A stretch of 64,000 bases of DNA. Source: Streptomyces cylindrosporus (GTDB lineage Bacteria; Actinomycetota; Actinomycetes; Streptomycetales; Streptomycetaceae). Location: positions 744,001 through 808,000 of the forward strand of contig NZ_JALDAY010000001.1 of assembly GCF_022698165.1 (NCBI RefSeq), in the 5' to 3' direction. Below are positions 34,301 to 42,281 of this stretch, in pieces (position 1 is the first letter of the stretch; the number at the start of each line of letters is the position of its first letter). Under the pieces are notes generated by a model, which was not told where the DNA came from, made no database searches, and worked only from the letters and a program-made list of their open reading frames with translations. Position numbers and translations under genes: made by a program.

Positions 34301-35423
34301 AGAGGCCCGACGCGGTGTCCACCTCGCCCATCTCGCCTGTATGGACACCGAGCTGGAGGCCTGGGAGTCCCCGGCGGCGAAGGAGAAGCTGCGGCTGATC
34401 ACCGAGGTCTACGAACCCGGCCTGCCGCAGACCTGCCGTACCCCCGGCATGCTCTGGTTCTACGCCGTGATGCTCTCCGGCATGGTCGACCGGCTGCCCG
34501 GCATCCTCGACGCCTGCGTCGACACCTGCCGGTCCACCCCCGGCATGGACTGGGAGCTGGCCGCCGTGCTCCAGATGCGCGCCAACCTCCTCGCCAACCG
34601 CAGCGACTGGGCGGGCGACGCCTCCCGCGACGCCGACGAGTCACTGGCGATCTACCAGCGGATCGGCGACCTGTGGGGCACCGCCGAGGCCCTGTCCGCG
34701 CGCGGCGAGGCCCACGAACGTATCGGCGACTACCGCAGTGCCGCAGCCGACTACGAGTCGGCCATCGGCCATGCCGAACGCCTCGGCGCCCGCGCCCAGG
34801 TGGCCGTGCTGAAGGCCCGGCTGGGCAGCGCGCTGATGGAGGCGGGCGAGACCGAGCGGGGCGAGCGGGTGCTGCGCGAGGTGCTGGAGAGCCGCGACGT
34901 CTCGGGCACCGAGGCGCTCCCGGCGGCCCGGATGTTCCTCGCGGCCCGGCTCACGATGTCCGACCGGATACCGGAGGCGCGCGAGCAACTACGGCTGCTG
35001 CGCGAGCAGTTCGAGATCGCGCACTTCGTCATCTTCGACGCGTTCATCCTCGGCTCGGAGGCCTGGGTGGAGCTGGTCGACGGCGAGTACGAGCTCGGTC
35101 TGGACCTGGTCCGGCAGGCGCTTCAGCGGGGCAGTGACCCGCTGGCGGAGACCATGGCCCCGCACATGCGCCCCCTCTACCTCGCCATGGCCGCGATCGG
35201 CCTCGCCGAGGCCGACGGCGCCGCCCGGGCCCGTGACGGCGCCCGCTGCCTCGGGGCCGCACGGGCGAAGCTGCCGGCGGGCCATGTCGCCACGTCCATG
35301 GAGAACGAGGTCTACCGGCGGGCCGAACGGCACGCCCGCGCCGCGCTCGGCGACGAGGCGTTCGAGGCCGCGTACGCGGAGGGCGGCGGCCTCTCCGTGA
35401 AGGAGGCCACCGCCCTGGTCTGA
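31344..35423 (+). CDS. AfsR/SARP family regulator with NB-ARC and TPR-like domains
   Basis: A 1359-residue regulator. Residues 1-95 are a winged-helix DNA-binding domain (YRILGSAQALR to GGYRLAA), and about 95-240 a BTAD domain (ALWRGPALADLPD, HPLDEPLQALRLRAL, VDPGPELRSLHG). A roughly 295-residue linker of Gly-rich and then Pro/Ala-rich repeats follows (about 240-535). Next come an NB-ARC/STAND ATPase (P-loop GPGGAGKT near 561, Walker B LIVLDNCEHV near 648, GLPLAIELAAARL near 736) and a helical TPR-like C-terminus. SARPs bind direct repeats and switch on metabolite genes. The start ATG has GGAG close by. The drrAB operon is convergent. I saw no in-frame TTA codon. Confidence 0.92.
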   Translation: MDPVRYRILGSAQALRPDGTPVPVGGARLRALLTVLALRAGRAVPTGVLVEEVWDGDPPADAAGALQALVGRLRRALGADAIASAEGGYRLAAAPDDVDLHRFERLTGEGVRALADGDPGKAAGVLDDALALWRGPALADLPDRTAESARWDARRLDALRARHTAALSLGHAEQSLPELTALCDTHPLDEPLQALRLRALRAAGRPAEALAAYEEVRHLLAERLGVDPGPELRSLHGELLRPQEWEGRTGHGTGTNRGAGADGGAGADRGAGAGAHREARGTGSGTAVGPAGAAGRGASGTTSGRGGGEGYGSVGAGGRGSGEVYGPVGSGVRGGAEGDGPVGSGAGGGGEAYGPAGSGARGAADAYGSEGSGARGGDAYGSAGSGSRGAADAYGSAGTRARGDAHREAGHGAGSPAAPAPGTPTPAPGTATPTRTTSEAASFAPATSEASPVAPAASEAGPLARAASEASPFAPADPEAARPAPTASEASPSTPTAPQADRFTPAPSESATPTPLTPDPTPTPQTPGNLRARLTSFVGREADIDAIRGDLGAARLVTLLGPGGAGKTRLSQEAAETVRYAARDGVWLAELAPVDDPDAVPEAVLTAVGARETVLYGAGAEAMRAGGERHDDPVDRLAEHCGRRRMLIVLDNCEHVVDAAARLVEELLERCPELTVLATSREPLGVPGELLRPVEPLPEPVALRLLADRGAAARPGFRVEDDPEACAEICRRLDGLPLAIELAAARLRMLTPRQIADRLDDRFRLLTSGSRTVLPRQQTLRAVVDWSWDLLDAEERDVLCRLSVFAGGCDLAAAEAVCGPFALDAIGSLVDKSLVVAAPSDNGDMRYRLLETVAEYAGERLTETGRRAETQRAHLTYYRELARTTDALLRGPGQLAAIALLEREYENLRTALRFAVTERDEQEAVCLVLSLSWYWQMRDARIEARNWCVEVMALGPDPFTAPVRRANPVWQRCTDVPPPLTGELLEEARRGVHLAHLACMDTELEAWESPAAKEKLRLITEVYEPGLPQTCRTPGMLWFYAVMLSGMVDRLPGILDACVDTCRSTPGMDWELAAVLQMRANLLANRSDWAGDASRDADESLAIYQRIGDLWGTAEALSARGEAHERIGDYRSAAADYESAIGHAERLGARAQVAVLKARLGSALMEAGETERGERVLREVLESRDVSGTEALPAARMFLAARLTMSDRIPEAREQLRLLREQFEIAHFVIFDAFILGSEAWVELVDGEYELGLDLVRQALQRGSDPLAETMAPHMRPLYLAMAAIGLAEADGAARARDGARCLGAARAKLPAGHVATSMENEVYRRAERHARAALGDEAFEAAYAEGGGLSVKEATALV
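32274..32562 (+). repeat. Gly-rich tandem repeat in the SARP linker
   Basis: About seven imperfect units of 13-15 residues, consensus YGSAGSGARGAADA, encoded by 39-45-bp DNA repeats. They fill residues 311-406 of the SARP gene. Confidence 0.8.
32644..32880 (+). repeat. Pro/Ala-rich tandem repeat in the SARP linker
   Basis: About six to seven imperfect units of 11-12 residues, consensus ASEASPFAPA, encoded by cctccgaag-containing DNA repeats. They directly precede the NB-ARC domain. Confidence 0.75.
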
Positions 35424-35451
35424 CCCGCGCCGACTGCTCGGCCGCCCAACG

Positions 35452-36267
35452 TCAGCTCTTCGTACGGAACTTGTGGATCGCGTACGGTGCCATCACCGCC
35501 GTGAGCCCCACCGTCCAGGCGAGCGTCACCCACAGCCCGTGCGCGACCGGACCGCCGACCATCAGTCCGCGCGCCGCGTCCGCGAGCGAGGACAGCGGGT
35601 TGTACTTGGTGAAGTTCTGCAACCAGCCCGGCATCGAGTTCGTCGGTGCGAAGATCGACGAGCCGAACTGCAGTGGCATCAGCACCAGGAAGCCCATCGC
35701 CTGCACCGACTGCGCGCTCTTCATGACGACGCCGAGGGTGAGGAACACCCACATCAGCGCCGAGCCGAACAGGGCGGCCAGACCCACGGAGGCGAACAGT
35801 CCGGTCCAGTGGGTGATGTCGAAGCCCACGAGCACCGCCACGATCATGAGGATCACGCAGGCGACGAGCATGCGCATCACCTCCACCACGATCTTGGCGA
35901 ACAGCACCGAGCCGCGCCCGATCGGCAGGGACCGGAAGCGGTCCATGACACCGGAGTTGAAGTCCGTGTTGAAGCCGGTGCCCACCCCCTGGGCCATGTT
36001 CATGCCCATCATGGCCAGCAGCCCGGGAATGACGTACTGCACGTACTGCTGCTGGCCGCCGCCCAGCGACTGCCCGATGGAGCCGCCGAAGACGTACACG
36101 AACAGCAGGGTGAAGATCACCGGGAACAGCACGGCGTCGAACATCGACTCAGGGTCCTGGCGGATCCAGAGCAGGTTGCGGCGGATCAGGGCGCCGGTGT
36201 GGCGCAGGTGGCCGCGCAGCGAGATGCGGGCGTCGGCTACCGGGACGGTGGCGGTGGCGGCGCTCAT
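35452..36267 (-). CDS. DrrB-type ABC-2 transporter permease
   Basis: A 271-residue ABC-2 permease of the daunorubicin-resistance (DrrB) type, with six hydrophobic segments. It has the family blocks VMDRFRSLPIGRGSVLFAK and PTNSMPGWLQNFTKYNPLSS. With DrrA it would export a hydrophobic compound. It overlaps drrA by 4 bases (ATGA) and ends 28 bases from the end of the convergent SARP gene. The substrate is unknown, and no antibiotic biosynthesis genes are near. Confidence 0.9.
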   Translation of the reverse strand: MSAATATVPVADARISLRGHLRHTGALIRRNLLWIRQDPESMFDAVLFPVIFTLLFVYVFGGSIGQSLGGGQQQYVQYVIPGLLAMMGMNMAQGVGTGFNTDFNSGVMDRFRSLPIGRGSVLFAKIVVEVMRMLVACVILMIVAVLVGFDITHWTGLFASVGLAALFGSALMWVFLTLGVVMKSAQSVQAMGFLVLMPLQFGSSIFAPTNSMPGWLQNFTKYNPLSSLADAARGLMVGGPVAHGLWVTLAWTVGLTAVMAPYAIHKFRTKS

Positions 36268-37292
36268 ACGGCGACCTCCTCGCGGGTGTCGGTGGTGGGC
36301 ACGGTGTCCTGCGGGGCACTGGCGCGGTGGCCGGTGAGGGACAGGAACACCTCGTCCAGGCTGGGCAGTTCGGTGGTGATGGAGCTGATGGTGATCCCGC
36401 GCGCGGTGACGGCGCCGACCACGGCGGTCAGCTGCTCGTCGCTGAGGATCGGGACGAGCACGGCACCGCGTTCGGCGTCCACGGTCGTCGTGGCGAGCCC
36501 GGTGATGCCGAGTTCGTCGAGGGCGTTCGCCAGCGGCCGCAGCTGCAGCGGATCGGCGGGCCGTACGCGCAGGGTGCGTCCGCCGACCTTGGCCTTCAGC
36601 TCGTCGATGGCGCCCCGGGCGATGACCTTGCCGTGGTCCACGACGGTCAGCTCGGAGGCGAGCTGCTCGGCCTCCTCCATGTACTGGGTGGTCAGCAGTA
36701 CGGTCACGCCGTCGCCGACCATGGCCTTGACCTCGTCCCACACCTCGTTGCGGGTGCGCGGGTCGAGACCGGTGGTCGGCTCGTCGAGGAAGAGCACCTC
36801 GGGGCGGCCGATCATCGAGGCGGCGAGGTCGAGCCGGCGCCGCATACCGCCGGAGTAGGTGCTCACGGGCCGCTTGGCGGCCTCCGTCAGCGAGAACCGC
36901 TCGAGCAGCTCGTCGGCCCGGGCCCGCGCCTCCTTGCGCGGCAGGTCGAGCAGCCGCCCGATCATGTACAGGTTCTCCCAGCCGGGCAGCTTCTCGTCGA
37001 CCGAGGCGTACTGCCCGGTCAGGCCGATGACCTTGCGCAGCTGCCGGGGCTGGTGCAGCACGTCGTAACCGGCGACCGTCGCCTCGCCGGAGTCCGGCTT
37101 CAGCAGGGTGGACAGGATCCGTACGAGGGTGGTCTTGCCGGCCCCGTTCGGCCCGAGCACACCCATCACGGTGCCCTCGCGCACGTCCAGGTCGACGCCG
37201 TCCAGCGCCTTGGTCTCGCCGTAGTGCTTGACCATCCCCCGTACGGTGACGGCGTTCCCGCCGCCGCTGGAGTTCTTGTCGATTCGCGTCAT
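36264..37292 (-). CDS. DrrA-type ABC transporter ATP-binding protein
   Basis: A 342-residue ATPase of the DrrA family. It has Walker A GPNGAGKTT near residue 48, signature YSGGMRRRLDLAASM, Walker B VLFLDEPTTGLDP, and the family-specific C-terminal domain ending in PSLDEVFLSLTGH. The start ATG at 37292 lacks a good ribosome site; a TTG at 37322 is less likely. Only 22 bases separate the start from a cluster of 11-bp-spaced heptamers, so the transcript is probably short-leadered or leaderless. It forms an operon with the permease gene. Confidence 0.9.
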   Translation of the reverse strand: MTRIDKNSSGGGNAVTVRGMVKHYGETKALDGVDLDVREGTVMGVLGPNGAGKTTLVRILSTLLKPDSGEATVAGYDVLHQPRQLRKVIGLTGQYASVDEKLPGWENLYMIGRLLDLPRKEARARADELLERFSLTEAAKRPVSTYSGGMRRRLDLAASMIGRPEVLFLDEPTTGLDPRTRNEVWDEVKAMVGDGVTVLLTTQYMEEAEQLASELTVVDHGKVIARGAIDELKAKVGGRTLRVRPADPLQLRPLANALDELGITGLATTTVDAERGAVLVPILSDEQLTAVVGAVTARGITISSITTELPSLDEVFLSLTGHRASAPQDTVPTTDTREEVAV

Positions 37293-37314
37293 GGAAAGGA
37301 CGGTGCCAGCCGCC

Positions 37315-37343
37315 ACCGACAAACCACCGACAGATGACCGACA
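37315..37343 (-). promoter_or_regulatory. Three ACCGACA heptamers at exact 11-bp spacing upstream of drrA
   Basis: ACCGACA occurs at 37315, 37326 and 37337 (plus strand); on the minus strand it is TGTCGGT reading towards drrA. A fourth copy at 37368 is out of register. The same heptamer and period occur at 21194-21233. Confidence 0.6.
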
Positions 37344-37379
37344 GACAGATGTCGGCGCCTACAGCACACCGACAAAGCA

Positions 37380-37413
37380 GCAGCCCGCCGACGGGGGAAG
37401 ATCGGCGGGCTGC
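37380..37413 (-). terminator. Terminator downstream of panB
   Basis: A perfect 12-bp stem (GCAGCCCGCCGA 37380-37391, TCGGCGGGCTGC 37402-37413) with a 10-base loop, 18 bases after the panB stop. On the minus strand TGCTTTG follows. It also insulates drrA from panB. Confidence 0.75.
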
Positions 37414-37431
37414 CTCTGTGCCGCTGTGGCT

Positions 37432-38307
37432 CTAGTGGACGGAGTGCTCGTCCAGCGGGAAGTTCCCGCCGACGACGTCCTCCGCGAACTCCTTCACCGC
37501 GTTCCCCATGACCTCACGGAGATTCGCGTACTTCTTGACGAACTTCGGCACCCGGCCCGAGGTCAGCCCGAGCATGTCGGTCCACACCAGCACCTGCGCG
37601 TCCGTCTCCGGACCCGCGCCGATCCCGACCGTCGGGATGTGCAGCACCCGCGTCACCTCGGCCGCCAGCTCCGCCGGCACCAGCTCCAGGACCACCGCGA
37701 ACGCGCCCGCGTCCTGCACGGCCTTCGCGTCCCGCAACAGCTGCTGCGCCGCCTCCTCGCCGCGGCCCTGGACGCGATAGCCCATGGCGTTGACGGACTG
37801 CGGGGTCAGCCCGATGTGGGCCATGACCGGGATGCCGGACTCCACCAGGAGCCGGATCTGCTCGTGCGAGCGCTCGCCGCCCTCCAGCTTCACGGCACCG
37901 ACCCCGGCCTCCTTCACCAGCCGGGTCGCCGAGCGCAGCGCCTGCACCGGGCCCTCCTGGTAGGAGCCGAAGGGGAGGTCGCCGACGATCAGGGCGCGCT
38001 GGGTGCCGCGCACGACCGCGGCCGACAGCATGGTCATCTCGTCGAGGGTGACGGGTACGGTCGTCTCGTACCCGAGGTGGCAGTTGCCCGCCGAGTCGCC
38101 GACGAGGATCACCGGGATGCCGGCCTCGTCGAAGACGGACGCGGTCATCGCGTCGTAGGCGGTGAGCATGGGCCACTTCTCGCCGCGTTCCTTGGCGAGG
38201 GCGATGTCGCGAACGGTGATACGGCGTGTGCCCTTGCCCCCGTACAGCGCCTTGCTGCCGTCGGAGGGGCTGCTGTTCACAGTCTGGGCAGCCGAAAGCT
38301 GCGTCAT
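37432..38307 (-). CDS. panB: 3-methyl-2-oxobutanoate hydroxymethyltransferase
   Basis: A 291-residue ketopantoate hydroxymethyltransferase, first committed enzyme of pantothenate synthesis (methylene-THF plus ketoisovalerate). Characteristic blocks are MLTAYDAMTASVFDEAG, LVGDSAGNCHLGY (Mg-binding Asp), VKLEGGE and HIGLTPQSVN. A roughly 25-residue polar N-terminal extension is present. The start at 38307 is chosen because GAAGGAG lies 8 nt before it. An ATG 7 codons upstream (38328) contains that ribosome site. No panC is adjacent. Confidence 0.95.
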   Translation of the reverse strand: MTQLSAAQTVNSSPSDGSKALYGGKGTRRITVRDIALAKERGEKWPMLTAYDAMTASVFDEAGIPVILVGDSAGNCHLGYETTVPVTLDEMTMLSAAVVRGTQRALIVGDLPFGSYQEGPVQALRSATRLVKEAGVGAVKLEGGERSHEQIRLLVESGIPVMAHIGLTPQSVNAMGYRVQGRGEEAAQQLLRDAKAVQDAGAFAVVLELVPAELAAEVTRVLHIPTVGIGAGPETDAQVLVWTDMLGLTSGRVPKFVKKYANLREVMGNAVKEFAEDVVGGNFPLDEHSVH

Positions 38308-38456
38308 TGCAACGGCTCCTTCAGTCATCTCGAGGCACCCTGACGGTGTCCCCGGATCACACCCATGGTGGCACCTCGTGCCAGCGGGAGCCAAGGGGAC
38401 CTGCGTCACGTAAGGGCTCGCGCAAGAGCTTGCGTAAGGGCTCGGTAAAACATTTA

Positions 38457-38479
38457 CGATACGGCACCGTCTCGTATCG
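38457..38479. promoter_or_regulatory. Operator-like palindrome upstream of the MFS-TetR operon
   Basis: Inverted repeat CGATACG (38457-38463) and CGTATCG (38473-38479) with a 9-base spacer that itself contains a CCGT arm (the left arm overlaps ACGG). It is 22 bases before the MFS start, well placed for the TetR encoded downstream. Confidence 0.6.
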
Positions 38480-38500
38480 GAATTGCCTAGTCTGGACCGC

Positions 38501-40090
38501 ATGACCACTCCACCCCTCTCCGCTCCCCGGATACCGGAAGCGGTGCACCGGCGCCGCTGGGCGATCCTCGGCGTGCTGATGCTGAGCCTGCTGATCGTGG
38601 TGCTCGACAACTCGATCCTGAACGTCGCCATCAAGACGATCTCCACCCCCGCCCCGACCGGCCTGGGCGCCACGCAGAGCGAGCTGGAGTGGGCGATCAA
38701 CGCCTACACCCTCGTCTTCGCCGGCCTGCTGTTCACCGCCGGGCTCATCGGCGACCGGGTGGGCCGCAAGAAGGTGCTCCTGGGCGGTCTCGTCGTGTTC
38801 GGCATCGGCTCCGCGCTCGCCGCCGAGTCCGGCTCGCCGGGCCAGCTCATCGCCTACCGCGCGCTGATGGCCCTCGGTGCCGCCTTTGTCATGCCGGCCA
38901 CCCTCGCCGTCCTCATGAACGTCTTCGAGCGCGAGGAGCAGCCCAAGGCCATCGGCATCTGGGCCGGCGGCGTCGGCCTCGCCATCGCCATCGGCCCGAT
39001 CACCGGCGGTGTGCTCCTCGACCACTTCTGGTGGGGCTCGGTCTTCCTGATCAACGTGCCGATCGTGCTGGTCGCGCTCGCCCTGATGATCTGGCTGGTG
39101 CCCGACTCCCGCGACCCGAAGCCCGGCCGCGTCGACCCGATCGGCGTGGTGCTGTCCGTCGTCGGCCTGGTCCTGCTGGTGTACGGCATCATCAAGGGCG
39201 GCGAGCTCGCCGACTTCACGGACGTCCAGGTGCTGTCGACGATCGGCGCCGGTCTCGTCGTCCTCGCGGGGTTCGTCGTCTTCGAGAAGCGCAGCGACCA
39301 CCCCTCGCTCGACGTCACCTACTTCAAGAACAAGGTGTTCTCGGCCGCCATGGCCGCCATCGCGCTGGTCTTCTTCGCGCTGATGGGCGTCACCTTCTTC
39401 GCCGTCTTCTACACCCAGAGCGTGCGCGGCTACTCGCCGTTGCAGTCCGGTCTGCTGATGCTGCCGCTGGCCGCCGCGCAGATGATCTTCGCGCCGCGCG
39501 CCCGGCTGCTCGTCGACCGGTTCGGCAACAAGGTCACCACCGGCGTCGGCCTGGTGCTGCTCGCGGGCATGCTGGCCGCCTTCGCGGGCTTCGAGGCGGA
39601 TACCCCGATCTGGGTCCTGGAGGTCGTGTTCTTCCTCATGGGCACCGGCATGGCGCACGTCATGACCCCGACCAGCGTGGTCATCATGCAGGCCCTGCCG
39701 CGCGAGAAGGCCGGCTCCGCGTCCGCGCTCAGCAACACCTTCCGCCAGGTCGGCGGCGCGCTCGGCATCGCCGTACTGGGCTCGGTCCTGTCCACGGCCT
39801 ACCGCAACGGCATCGAGGGCAAGCTCGGCCTTGTGCCGGCCGGGCTGCGCGAGACCGCGGGCGAGTCCATCGAGGCCACGCTCGGCGTCGCCGCCAAGCT
39901 CGGCCCGCAGGGCAGGGCGCTGGTCGCCCCGGCCAACGACGCCTTCCTGCACGCCATGCACGTCACCGCCCTGTGCGGGGCGGGCGTCGCGATCGTCGGT
40001 GCGGTCGTGGCCTTCCTGTTCCTGCCCGGGAAGCCGTCGGCGGGTCAGCGGGGCGAGCAGGAGCAGGAGTTGGTCGCCGCGGCCGAGTGA
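38501..40090 (+). CDS. DHA2 family MFS drug transporter
   Basis: A 529-residue, 14-helix MFS exporter of the EmrB/QacA (DHA2) type. Motifs: [13 protein letters not shown] near residue 40, then [28 protein letters not shown] and [20 protein letters not shown] (motif C). It is followed 44 bases later by a TetR gene and preceded by an operator-like palindrome. Together they form a typical self-regulated efflux module. The exported compound is unknown. Confidence 0.9.
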   Translation: MTTPPLSAPRIPEAVHRRRWAILGVLMLSLLIVVLDNSILNVAIKTISTPAPTGLGATQSELEWAINAYTLVFAGLLFTAGLIGDRVGRKKVLLGGLVVFGIGSALAAESGSPGQLIAYRALMALGAAFVMPATLAVLMNVFEREEQPKAIGIWAGGVGLAIAIGPITGGVLLDHFWWGSVFLINVPIVLVALALMIWLVPDSRDPKPGRVDPIGVVLSVVGLVLLVYGIIKGGELADFTDVQVLSTIGAGLVVLAGFVVFEKRSDHPSLDVTYFKNKVFSAAMAAIALVFFALMGVTFFAVFYTQSVRGYSPLQSGLLMLPLAAAQMIFAPRARLLVDRFGNKVTTGVGLVLLAGMLAAFAGFEADTPIWVLEVVFFLMGTGMAHVMTPTSVVIMQALPREKAGSASALSNTFRQVGGALGIAVLGSVLSTAYRNGIEGKLGLVPAGLRETAGESIEATLGVAAKLGPQGRALVAPANDAFLHAMHVTALCGAGVAIVGAVVAFLFLPGKPSAGQRGEQEQELVAAAE

Positions 40091-40134
40091 CGCCGTAGGA
40101 GAATTCCGGCAGCAGAGCGAAGGGACGGAGCGAA

Positions 40135-40767
40135 GTGAGCCTCGCCGACGACCGAACCGCCGCGGAGCCCAGCCCGGTCAGGGGGCGCCCCCGCAGCGAG
40201 GCGGTGGAACGCGCCATCGTGGAGGGCGTGATGAAGCTCCTGGAGGACGGCGTACCGCTCGCCGAACTCTCCATCGAGCGCATCGCCCGCACCGCGGGCG
40301 TCGGCAAGGCCACCATCTACCGCCGCTGGAGCGGCAAGGAGGAGCTCTTCGTCGACGTCGTGTGCGCCGCCGAGCCGCCGGGCCCGGTCCTGCCCGGCAC
40401 CTCCATGCGCGACGACCTGGTGGCACTGCTGGAGCAGTTGCGCCAACGCGGCGTGCTGACCCGGACGTCGGCGGTGCTGCACAACGTCTTCGCCCAGATG
40501 AAGACCAGCCCGAAGATCTGGGCGGCGTACCACACGAACGTCATCGAACCGCGGCGCAGGCTGGGCGTGGAGATCCTGCGCCGCGGACAGGCGAACGGCG
40601 AACTGCGGGCCGACCTGGACGTGACGCTGGTCAACGACATGTTCGTGGGCCCGATGCTGCTGCGCACCACCCTGCGCCGGGACGCCGACCTGACCGAGGG
40701 CCTGTCCGAACAGATCGTCGACACACTCCTCGAAGGACTACGCCCCGTCAGTTCGCCGTCCGCGTAG
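40135..40767 (+). CDS. TetR/AcrR family regulator of the adjacent exporter
   Basis: A 210-residue TetR-type protein. The HTH is at about residues 25-70 (IERIARTAGVGKATIYRRWSGKEEL), followed by a TetR_C_16-like ligand domain. GTG start at 40135 with GGAG 5-6 nt upstream. It is co-directional with the DHA2 exporter gene and probably co-transcribed. By analogy it represses this operon through the palindrome at 38457-38479 and is released by an exported compound. Confidence 0.87.
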   Translation: MSLADDRTAAEPSPVRGRPRSEAVERAIVEGVMKLLEDGVPLAELSIERIARTAGVGKATIYRRWSGKEELFVDVVCAAEPPGPVLPGTSMRDDLVALLEQLRQRGVLTRTSAVLHNVFAQMKTSPKIWAAYHTNVIEPRRRLGVEILRRGQANGELRADLDVTLVNDMFVGPMLLRTTLRRDADLTEGLSEQIVDTLLEGLRPVSSPSA

Positions 40768-40838
40768 CAGGGATGTGCACGTTTCGTCACAGACCCCGCT
40801 TACCACCCGCCATCCGGAACTCCCCACCCCACCTCCCA

Positions 40839-40870
40839 CGTCCCACTGCCCGTACGGCCGTCGTGGGACG
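40839..40870 (+). terminator. Hairpin downstream of the TetR gene
   Basis: An 8-bp stem (CGTCCCAC 40839-40846, GTGGGACG 40863-40870) with inner GCC/GGC pairing, 71 bases after the TetR stop. Further right, CCCCTAG/CTAGGGG (40891-40897, 40901-40907) forms a second small palindrome of unknown role. Confidence 0.5.
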
Positions 40871-40911
40871 GCAGGAACCGAGCCGATCATCCCCTAGGGT
40901 CTAGGGGGTGC

Positions 40912-41069
40912 CGGACCATTCCCGTCTGCCCGGCGGCGTCTGGCACGCACGCTCGCGGCGTTGCCGAACCGCCCACGTGGCTCCGCCACGAGGGCGCTCC
41001 GGCGCCTTGCGATCGCACGCACCAGACGCCGCCGGGCCCGCCCTCCGGGCGGACGACGGGAATGGTCCG
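40912..41069. repeat. Long imperfect inverted-repeat element (REP/MITE-like)
   Basis: Terminal arms CGGACCATTCCCGTC (40912-40926) and its exact complement (41055-41069) enclose a second exact 16-bp pair, GCCCGGCGGCGTCTGG (40928-40943) and its complement (41022-41037). Shorter pairs occur inside, such as CCACGTGG-type segments. The 158-bp unit could fold into one long hairpin. It contains no gene. It resembles dispersed intergenic elements of Streptomyces genomes that I know from memory. Confidence 0.6.
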
Positions 41070-41127
41070 CCACCCCCCTGTGTCGGGGGACGGACGGTAT
41101 GCATGGCAGGCAGTGAGGCGACGCGGT

Positions 41128-42177
41128 ATGGCGCAGCAGGCGTATGTGACGGAGACGGACAACGGAGGCTCGGGTCCCGAGCGCCGGGGAGACCGGTTCC
41201 GGCGCCTGTTCAACCGCTTTCTGTCCGGCTGGCGGGGTGACCGCAGAATCTGGCGGCGCGGCATCGTCGTAGCCGCCGTCGCCGTGCTGCTGGCCCTGGT
41301 GATGGTGCTGCACGCGCGGATCCCGAACCGGGTCGGCAACCTGGGCAGCCTCACCGAGACCTTCCTGCCCTGGCTGGGGCTGCTGATCCCGCTGCTGCTC
41401 GTCCTGGCGCTGGTGCGCAGGTCGGCCACCGCGCTGATCGCCGTGCTGATCCCGTCGTTCGTGTGGCTGAACCTCTTCGGCGGGCTGCTCACCGACAAGA
41501 CCGGCACCGGCGGCGACCTGACCGTCGCCACCCACAACGTCAACGCCGACAACACCGACCCGTCCGGCACCGCCCGCGACGTGGCCGCCTCCGGCGCCGA
41601 CGTGCTGGCCCTGGAGGAGCTGACCGCCACGGCGGTGCCGGTGTACGAGAAGGCGCTGGCGTCGACGTACAAGTACCACTCGGTGCAGGGCACGGTCGGC
41701 CTGTGGAGCAAGTACCCGATGAGCGACGTCAGGGCCGTCGACATCAAGCTCGGCTGGACCCGCGCGATGCGCGCCACGGTGACCACGCCGGAGGGCCGGG
41801 TCGCCTTCTACGTCGCCCACCTCCCGTCGGTCCGCGTCAAGCTGGAGGCCGGCTTCACCGCCCGCCAGCGCGACAAGAGCGCCGACGCGCTGGGCGAGGC
41901 CATCGCCGACGAGCCGCTGAAGCGCAAGGTGCTGCTCGGCGACCTGAACGGCACGATGAACGACCGCTCCCTGAACGGCGTCACCTCCCAGATGCGCTCC
42001 ACCCAGGGCGCGGCGGGCGACGGCTTCGGGTTCAGCTGGCCGGCCTCGTTCCCGATGGCCCGCATCGACCAGATCATGGTCCAGGGCATCGAGCCGGTGA
42101 GTTCCTGGACGCTGCCCGCGACCGGCAGCGACCACCTCCCGGTGGCGGCCCGTGTGAACCTCGACACCACGTCGTAA
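41128..42177 (+). CDS. Membrane-anchored endonuclease/exonuclease/phosphatase (EEP) family protein
   Basis: A 349-residue protein. After about 45 basic residues come two to three membrane helices (GIVVAAVAVLLALVMVLHA, LPWLGLLIPLLLVLALV, ATALIAVLIPSFVWLNLF). An extracellular EEP domain follows, with THNVNADN near residue 142, LALEELT (metal Glu), KVLLGDLNGT (catalytic Asp/Asn) and the terminal SDHLPVAA. The family includes nucleases and phosphodiesterases; the substrate is not known. The start at 41128 has GAGG 9 nt upstream. Confidence 0.85.
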   Translation: MAQQAYVTETDNGGSGPERRGDRFRRLFNRFLSGWRGDRRIWRRGIVVAAVAVLLALVMVLHARIPNRVGNLGSLTETFLPWLGLLIPLLLVLALVRRSATALIAVLIPSFVWLNLFGGLLTDKTGTGGDLTVATHNVNADNTDPSGTARDVAASGADVLALEELTATAVPVYEKALASTYKYHSVQGTVGLWSKYPMSDVRAVDIKLGWTRAMRATVTTPEGRVAFYVAHLPSVRVKLEAGFTARQRDKSADALGEAIADEPLKRKVLLGDLNGTMNDRSLNGVTSQMRSTQGAAGDGFGFSWPASFPMARIDQIMVQGIEPVSSWTLPATGSDHLPVAARVNLDTTS

Positions 42178-42281
42178 CCTCCAGGAATACTGGGCCTGAG
42201 AGGCTTTGTTCCGTAGCTGAACTTAAACTGCGCAACACAAGCACCTCTGCACTCTGCACTCCGAAAGGAACAGGCCCCTCC

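Noticed and set aside
31344..35423. bldA dependence (TTA codon) of the SARP gene
   Set aside because: All TTA triplets seen in this gene are out of frame.
31344..37292. Antibiotic biosynthetic cluster suggested by SARP plus DrrAB
   Set aside because: No polyketide, peptide, terpene or tailoring genes flank them; neighbours are housekeeping genes.
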